A stretch of DNA of 35,333 nucleotides, taken from contig CANRGU010000002.1 of the NCBI GenBank assembly GCA_947630255.1, positions 1 through 35,333 on the forward strand. The letters run 5' to 3'. This document shows positions 29,828 through 35,333 of the stretch, in pieces. Origin of the DNA: an uncultured Clostridia bacterium (GTDB taxonomy: Bacteria > Bacillota > Clostridia > TANB77 > CAG-508). The number at the start of each line of letters is the position of its first letter. Within the stretch, counting starts at the first letter, position 1. The position numbers and the translations under genes are program-made. The notes beneath the pieces were generated by a model. It was not told the DNA's origin and ran no database searches. It was given only the letters and a program-made list of their open reading frames with translations.

Positions 29828-31864
29828 ATGAAGAAAAGTTATAATGATTTATGTGAAGTAATTGCTAATATATATAAAGAAATGGGTTATTCTGATAAAG
29901 CACTATATGAATACAAAGATCCAGATGAAAATATATTAGATTATGATGGATATTCAAAATATGCAAAAACTTTTAATTTAAGTAAAAATGACTTATTAAC
30001 AATAATGAAAGTAATAACTGTGTCAGCAGCTTATCAAAGAGCTTCTCAGAAATCGATGATGGCTACAAAATCTAGTACAGTAATTCCACCAGAAGATACA
30101 AAGGAATTAAAACAAATATTTAAAGATTCAGAAGCTTTAATACAAACAAGGCAAACACATGAAAGAGAAGTTGCAGATATTGCGAAAATAATTTCTAATG
30201 GATTAGGATTAAATGGAGATATTTCATATTTAATAGGTTTGTTGCATGATGTGGGACATACATGGAATGGACATACAGGAGAAAGAATATTATCTTCAAT
30301 AGGGAGATTAAATGACTGTGGTTATATAGTTCATAATGCTATGGGAGCATATATATTAGAAAGAGAAAATATTATTGAAAGAGCAATTAAACAAGTAAAA
30401 CAATTTAATCCAAAAGTAAAAGAATCAGAAATTAAAGATTTAATGAGATATATAATTGATGGAATTGTATCGCATAACGGTGAAGGAGTTGTTGGAAAAA
30501 TTGTTCCAGAAGATAAAACAACAGAAAAAATGACTGAAGAAATTAGAAAATGTTTTACTGAAAAAGGATATGATAGAAAAATAATGCCAGCAACAATGGA
30601 AGGTGCAGTTATTAGATATGCAGATATAATTGCATATACGCGTTCTGATATATTAGATGGTTTTAGATTAAAAGATAGAAATGGAAGAAAAATATTAGAA
30701 AATTTTGATGATAAATATTTTTCAATTATAGGAACATGTTTAGCTAGAAAAAATAATTTTAAACCATTACTTGAATTAGAGAATAAGCTTTTATTAGAAA
30801 TGTACGGATTATCAAAAAGAATAAACAGCATGACATCTACAGAAGAAAGATTCCTAAAGCCAGAAGAAAGAATAGAATTAGAAAGAACAAAAAAGGAAAG
30901 AGAATTTATAGAAGCAGAGTATAAAAAATTAGAAAAATATAAAATACATTATGCAAAAGCATATTTTAATTCAATAAGTCCAAAAAGCGAGGCAAAAACA
31001 GAAATTACAGAAATGATGCAAAATGAGTTTATAAAAGATTTAATTGAAGCAAGTAGAGATAAGGGATATATTACAATGTCGCCATTAATGAGAAAAACAC
31101 TTTTTGCATTGAGAGACTTAAATGTTAGAACAATAGTGCCATATACAAGAAGGGCATTTGAAACTAAAGATTTACCTATTGCTGCAAACGATTTAGTAAG
31201 TTCTTATGCAGATATATTAGTAAAAACAGGTATAGCATATAGTTTTTTACCAGAAGAGGTTAAGGCAAATATAAAACCATATAACACAGAGAAAGAGCAA
31301 GAAGAAGCAAGATTACAAATAGAAAACGATGAAAAGAGAACTTATGAAATAAAATTATGTCATTATTATACCAGACAAGAAAAGAATAAATTAAAATATA
31401 TGTATAAAAATTCTATGGAGGCAATGAAAGACATTACGGAGCACGATATAAATATTGCAATAGGCGAGGAAACATATGATGGTGAATTAAGAGAAATTTA
31501 TGAAATTAACAAAATTAATCCAATAAAAAGAAAAATTTCTGAGATGGGAAAAACATCAGAAACAATGACACCAGAGGATAAAGAAAAATTATTACAGCAA
31601 ATAATGAAAGAAAAACAAAAAGATATAGAGAGAATGATCGCAACTAAAATGGCTATTGAATATATTGGAGGAATGACAGATAATACTATCCTATCAGTTC
31701 TGATAGAGAAAAACCTTATATCAAAAAAACAATTAGTTGAAGGATATGGAAGACCAGGAACAGAAACACAAGATACAGGATTAGAAAATCTTAAAAAAAT
31801 ATTTGCCAAAAATGAAGAAATGATATATCCAGACGACATGAGCGATAATGAAATAAGTTTATAA
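29828..31864 (+). CDS. HD-domain protein, dGTPase-like phosphohydrolase
   Basis: TRQTHEREVADIAKIISNGLGLNGDISYLIGLLHDVGHTWNGHTGERIL resembles the dNTP triphosphohydrolase HD signature. Confidence 0.7.
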   Translation: MKKSYNDLCEVIANIYKEMGYSDKALYEYKDPDENILDYDGYSKYAKTFNLSKNDLLTIMKVITVSAAYQRASQKSMMATKSSTVIPPEDTKELKQIFKDSEALIQTRQTHEREVADIAKIISNGLGLNGDISYLIGLLHDVGHTWNGHTGERILSSIGRLNDCGYIVHNAMGAYILERENIIERAIKQVKQFNPKVKESEIKDLMRYIIDGIVSHNGEGVVGKIVPEDKTTEKMTEEIRKCFTEKGYDRKIMPATMEGAVIRYADIIAYTRSDILDGFRLKDRNGRKILENFDDKYFSIIGTCLARKNNFKPLLELENKLLLEMYGLSKRINSMTSTEERFLKPEERIELERTKKEREFIEAEYKKLEKYKIHYAKAYFNSISPKSEAKTEITEMMQNEFIKDLIEASRDKGYITMSPLMRKTLFALRDLNVRTIVPYTRRAFETKDLPIAANDLVSSYADILVKTGIAYSFLPEEVKANIKPYNTEKEQEEARLQIENDEKRTYEIKLCHYYTRQEKNKLKYMYKNSMEAMKDITEHDINIAIGEETYDGELREIYEINKINPIKRKISEMGKTSETMTPEDKEKLLQQIMKEKQKDIERMIATKMAIEYIGGMTDNTILSVLIEKNLISKKQLVEGYGRPGTETQDTGLENLKKIFAKNEEMIYPDDMSDNEISL

Positions 31865-31866
31865 AA

Positions 31867-31910
31867 ATAAAAGGAATATAGATTTTAATTCAGCTATATT
31901 CCTTTTATTA
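31867..31910 (+). terminator. Terminator after the dGTPase-like gene
   Basis: AAAGGAATATAG ... CTATATTCCTTTT stem followed by T-rich tract. Confidence 0.8.
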
Positions 31911-32034
31911 TGCTCATCAAATATTGTAATAAACATAAAAAGATGATATAATTATAATAATATTCATTATACTGTCTTCCTGCGGGCATCTATTAGAGCT
32001 AGCATGAGACAAATAATTTTAGGAGGATATGAAT

Positions 32035-33185
32035 ATGAAAATTGAAAATTTGACGGTTGCATTAGATTCTGTTAATGAAATGTTTAAGCGGTTAAATAAT
32101 CTTCGGAGGTGGACAAATTTTATTACAGAAGGCAAGTATGATGAAATATCAAAACAGGCATTAAACTGTTCGATATGTTATATACTTGCAAACAAAGCAG
32201 AAAGAGGAGGCATTGCTATCCAATGGGAAAGATTTCCTAAAATAGCCATTTATCGTGCATTTCAAAAGGCATATGTTAATTATGATACTCCAGAACATAT
32301 ACTAAAAGAAATTTGCGATTTAGGACATATCTCTTATGAAAAAGTTTTTGGAGATATCACGGTAGAAATGATTAAAGAACTGACAAATGAGACATTTGCT
32401 AATTGGGTTAAGGAAGGCTGTGGAACTACAGAAGAAAGGATTTATAAAGCAGCAACGTGTATTGCTACCTTCTTAGAACTAACAGAAATACAGGTAAATG
32501 TAAATGGTGATTATGGAGCTAAGTATGAGCAAATAATCAAGAATATGACTAAATACTACGATATTCCTGGCTTTTGCCAAATATCAGAAACTAAAAGTAG
32601 TTGCTTCAAACTATTTAATGCTATTTCTAAATTAAGAAACAGGAATAGATGGGCTGCATATTCATATAGCATTGATTGCTCAGTTCTTGGTCATCTGTTT
32701 GACACAGCTGTATTTGCTTACCTTATTGCACTTGATAAAGGAGAGACGGAGAAAACTGCAACAAAATGTTTCTTCATGGGAATATTTCATGATGTTCCAG
32801 AAACATTTACAACTGATATTCCTTCACCTATAAAGGATAAAATCCCTGGTTTCAGAAAGCTTACGGAACAATATGAAATGCAAATGATGGAAAAGCACGT
32901 TTACTCTCATGTACCAGCTAAGTTGCAGATGATTTAAGAAGAGTTATGTTCGAAGACGAAAAAAATTCTGAATTAAAATGCTTGATGAAAGGTGCAGATT
33001 ATATTTCAGCTCTTTCAGAAATTTGTCGCCAGATGGAAGCTGGAACAAAGGATAAGTCATTTTTTAAAGCAGTAGAGCTTCATAGAGATAAACTGTTTTA
33101 TTCAGATAATGTAGAAATCACACCAGACATAGCAAAATTTGTCGAAAGATTGGCTAGCTTTGCTAACAGTCTAAACCCGTATTAA
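32035..33185 (+). pseudogene. HD-domain protein (YfbR-like), probably acquired and frameshifted; contains two in-frame CGG triplets read through in the normal frame
   Basis: MKIENLTVALDSVNEMFKRLNNLRRWTNFITEGKYDEISKQ...FMGIFHDVPETFTTDIPSPIKDKIPGFRKL... then a missing base at 32925/32926 (AAG TTG CAG where AAG TTG GCA is expected) before DDLRRVMFEDEKNSELKCLMKGADYISALSEI. Confidence 0.65.
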
Positions 33186-33198
33186 ATTTTTAATTTTA

Positions 33199-33232
33199 GG
33201 CTACGCGATTATTAACCGCGTGGTCTTTTTTT
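33199..33232 (+). terminator. Terminator downstream of the HD-domain gene
   Basis: GGCTACGCG-attattaac-CGCGTGGTC followed by T7. Confidence 0.8.
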
Positions 33233-33335
33233 AATTAAATTTTTATATTGTATAAACTATTGATTTTTTTCATAAAATATAATAAAATATATAAGACTTT
33301 GAATAAAAATAATAAAATAGGAAAGAGGTAATAAT

Positions 33336-33905
33336 ATGGCAGAAGTATATATGGCAGGAGACGTAAGGAATGGAACAACATTTGAACTTGATGGAGCAGT
33401 ATTTAAAGTAGTTGAATTTCAACACGTAAAACCAGGAAAAGGAGCCGCTTTTGTTAGAACAAAACTAAAAAATGTAATAACAGGAGCAGTATTAGAAAGA
33501 ACATTTAATCCATCAGAAAAATTACAAGGAGCAGAAATAGAAAAGAAAGAAATGCAATATCTATATAATGATGGAGAACTATATTATTTTATGGATAATG
33601 AAACATATGATCAAATTCCACTTAATAAAGCAGATTTAGGAGATACTTTAAAATATTTAAAAGAAAATATGAATGTAAAAATATTATCTTTTAAAGGAAA
33701 TGTATTTGCAGTAGAACCACCTATATTTGTAGAATTGGAAGTTACATATACTGAACCAGGATTTGCTGGAAACACAGCAGGAGCAGGACAAACAAAACCA
33801 GCAGAATTAGAAACAGGTTATTCAATAAATGTTCCTTTATTTGTAAATACAGGTGATGTAATTAGAATAGATACAAGAACTGGCGAATATATGGAAAGAA
33901 TTTAA
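33336..33905 (+). CDS. efp: Elongation factor P
   Basis: [53 protein letters not shown]-terminal [29 protein letters not shown]. Confidence 0.96.
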   Translation: MAEVYMAGDVRNGTTFELDGAVFKVVEFQHVKPGKGAAFVRTKLKNVITGAVLERTFNPSEKLQGAEIEKKEMQYLYNDGELYYFMDNETYDQIPLNKADLGDTLKYLKENMNVKILSFKGNVFAVEPPIFVELEVTYTEPGFAGNTAGAGQTKPAELETGYSINVPLFVNTGDVIRIDTRTGEYMERI

Positions 33906-33926
33906 GGTTAAGGAAGGTTTAAGCCA

Positions 33927-34379
33927 ATGTCTAATTTAAATATTAAATTTAAAAAAATTTTAGAAGATTTAGAACAAAATATACAAAATAAAGACGATTT
34001 AGAGTATATAAAAGTTCAGATATTTAATCTATACAATTTATTTTTTGATGAAATAAATAGAATAGAGAACATGACAGCATCAAGAATGGAAACAATAGCA
34101 GGAACTCAAGCAATATTACAAGAAAGAGTAGAAGCTCTTGAAAACGAAATAAAATCAATGGAAAAAGAATTATATGTTGATGAAGATAGTGATTTTTCAA
34201 TTACATGTCCATATTGCAACAATGAATTTATAGTTGAATCTGAAGAATTAAAAGACGAAATAGAATGCCCAGAGTGTAATAATATAATAGAACTAGACTG
34301 GGGAGACGAATGTGATGAACATGATGGATGTTCAAATGATTGCTCTCATTGTCATCATGATGAAGAAGATGACATGTAA
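33927..34379 (+). CDS. CD1247-type N-terminal domain protein with C-terminal zinc-ribbon
   Basis: CPYCNNEFIVESEELKDEIECPECNN zinc-ribbon; typical position after efp. Confidence 0.75.
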   Translation: MSNLNIKFKKILEDLEQNIQNKDDLEYIKVQIFNLYNLFFDEINRIENMTASRMETIAGTQAILQERVEALENEIKSMEKELYVDEDSDFSITCPYCNNEFIVESEELKDEIECPECNNIIELDWGDECDEHDGCSNDCSHCHHDEEDDM

Positions 34380-34384
34380 TAAAT

Positions 34385-34988
34385 TTAATAATAATTTAAA
34401 GGGTTGACGGCTTTGCCGTCAACTTTTATGCTTAAATGAAGATGTGGACCAGTGGTATTACCGATTTGTAGGATTACCATTTGAATCTTTATATGGATTA
34501 TTAGGAACTCCATATACATTTTTAGGTCCGACTTTAGCAACAATTTCTCCTTGATTTATATATTGACCTTTATAAACAATAAAATTAGGAGAAACATGAG
34601 AATATGATGAAGCTATATTTCCATTAGTAATAGTAACAGTAAAACCATTTGCACCATTAAATCCGACAAAAGTAACTGTGCCTGAAAAAATAGCAATAAT
34701 ATTTGTTCCCATAGGAGCGCCAATATCTGTACCATAATGAAACGAAGATTTACCTGTTGTTGGAGATTTTCTTGCGCCAAAATTAGAAGTTATAGTTGTA
34801 TATCCAGGCGTAGGCCAAACAAAACCAGAAGAGCTTATTTCAAAAGAATTATTATAATCATTATCTGGAATATAACTTGCAACATATCCATATTCTGATA
34901 AAAAGGGAATAAACAAGCATAAAGAAAAAATGAGCACAAAAATAAAACACACAATTAACGAAGTAAATGAAAAAGATTTAAAAAACAT
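34385..34988 (-). CDS. M23-family (LytM) peptidase; one +1 shift at CGG (minus strand, 34463-34461)
   Basis: TSNFGARKSPTTGKSSFHYGTDIGAPMGTNIIAIFSGTVTFVG...SYSHVSPNFIVYKGQYINQGEIVAKVG...NPTN-G-NTTGPHLHLSIKVDGKAVNPLNYY*; the catalytic HLH is only in the +1 frame. Confidence 0.9.
34460..34463 (-). other. Recoding site 13 (minus strand): AAT CGG TAA -> AAT [C] GGT AAT (NGNTTGPHLHL)
   Basis: CGG followed directly by TAA; HxH motif and C-terminus restored by skipping C. Confidence 0.88.
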
Positions 34989-35110
34989 AAGACCTCCAAA
35001 AGAAATAAGTTAAGAGTTAACACATAAGAATTATAAAATACTTTTTGATTTTAAAATTTATATAGATTAAATAGTAAAAAATTAAAAACGACGAAAGTTG
35101 CATATTGTGA

Positions 35111-35185
35111 TGGCAGGGGTAGAAGGATTCGAACCCTCACAGGCGGTTTTGGAGACCGATGTGCTACCATTGACACTATACCCCT
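35111..35185 (-). tRNA. tRNA-Trp (anticodon CCA)
   Basis: Minus strand AGGGGTATAG...GGTCTCCAAAACCG...TACCCCTGCCA; 7-bp acceptor stem, CTCCAAA anticodon loop. Confidence 0.93.
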
Positions 35186-35270
35186 AAATTTAGTTACTTA
35201 ATTATATTAGCATATATTTTAAATATGCGCAAGAGAAAAATAAAAAATTATAAAACAAGTATGACTAGTA

Positions 35271-35333
35271 AGTGAAAATGTCCCAAAAAATTTTTGTATT
35301 TGTAAATAAAAATGTCCTAAATAAAGAAGTTAT
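35271..35333. mobile_element. Possible terminus of an IS element (IS21-like end repeats)
   Basis: Short direct repeats AAAATGTCCCAAA and AAAATGTCCTAAA, as in multi-repeat ends of IS21-type elements; window ends before any ORF. Confidence 0.35.

Noticed and set aside
32920-32930. HD-domain gene frameshift as a 14th recoding site
   Set aside because: There is no CGG; the join needs a shift in the opposite direction (one base missing, TTG CAG versus TTG GCA), so it is more likely ordinary decay or an error.
34404-34424. GTTGACGGCTTTGCCGTCAAC as an intergenic terminator
   Set aside because: After the CGG recoding it is coding sequence of the M23 peptidase (KVDGKAVN); it could still act in termination, but there is no need to assume so.
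1-35333. CRISPR array, phage-defence island or reverse transcriptase/DGR in the window
   Set aside because: No regularly spaced repeats, cas genes or RT motifs were seen in any ORF.

Overview
AT-rich Firmicutes/Clostridia-type chromosomal segment. Housekeeping and sporulation genes: ppa, dpaA, uppP, murC, spoVG, an ireB-type gene, ruvX/yqgF, rsmD, ftsK/spoIIIE, an MBL/beta-CASP hydrolase, a GH15 glucoamylase, radA, disA, a PPIase, dxs, a dGTPase-like HD protein, efp and an M23 peptidase. Also four tRNAs (Val, Asp, Phe, Trp), three prepilin-like genes, an IS21-family transposase remnant and a possible IS end at the right edge. Main result: eight genes look 'broken' in the ORF track, but every break is the same event. 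An in-frame CGG triplet stands where the conserved protein needs one C skipped, so that NNN-C-GGN-NNN reads through as glycine (GGN). I count 13 such sites: pilin-like gene x2, ftsK x2, MBL/beta-CASP gene x4, GH15 x1, radA x1, disA x1, dxs x1, M23 peptidase x1. Skipping the C restores textbook motifs (FtsK and RadA Walker A, Dxs AEQHAVG, M23 TGPHLHL, beta-CASP glycines). In a hand scan, in-frame CGG does not occur as an ordinary sense codon in any other native-looking gene. The only exception is a compositionally distinct, otherwise damaged HD-domain gene (about 32.0-33.2 kb). The most economical reading is systematic recoding: CGGN read as Gly by +1 frameshifting or quadruplet decoding at an otherwise unassigned CGG codon. 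Sequencing artefact and RNA-level C removal remain alternatives that need testing.
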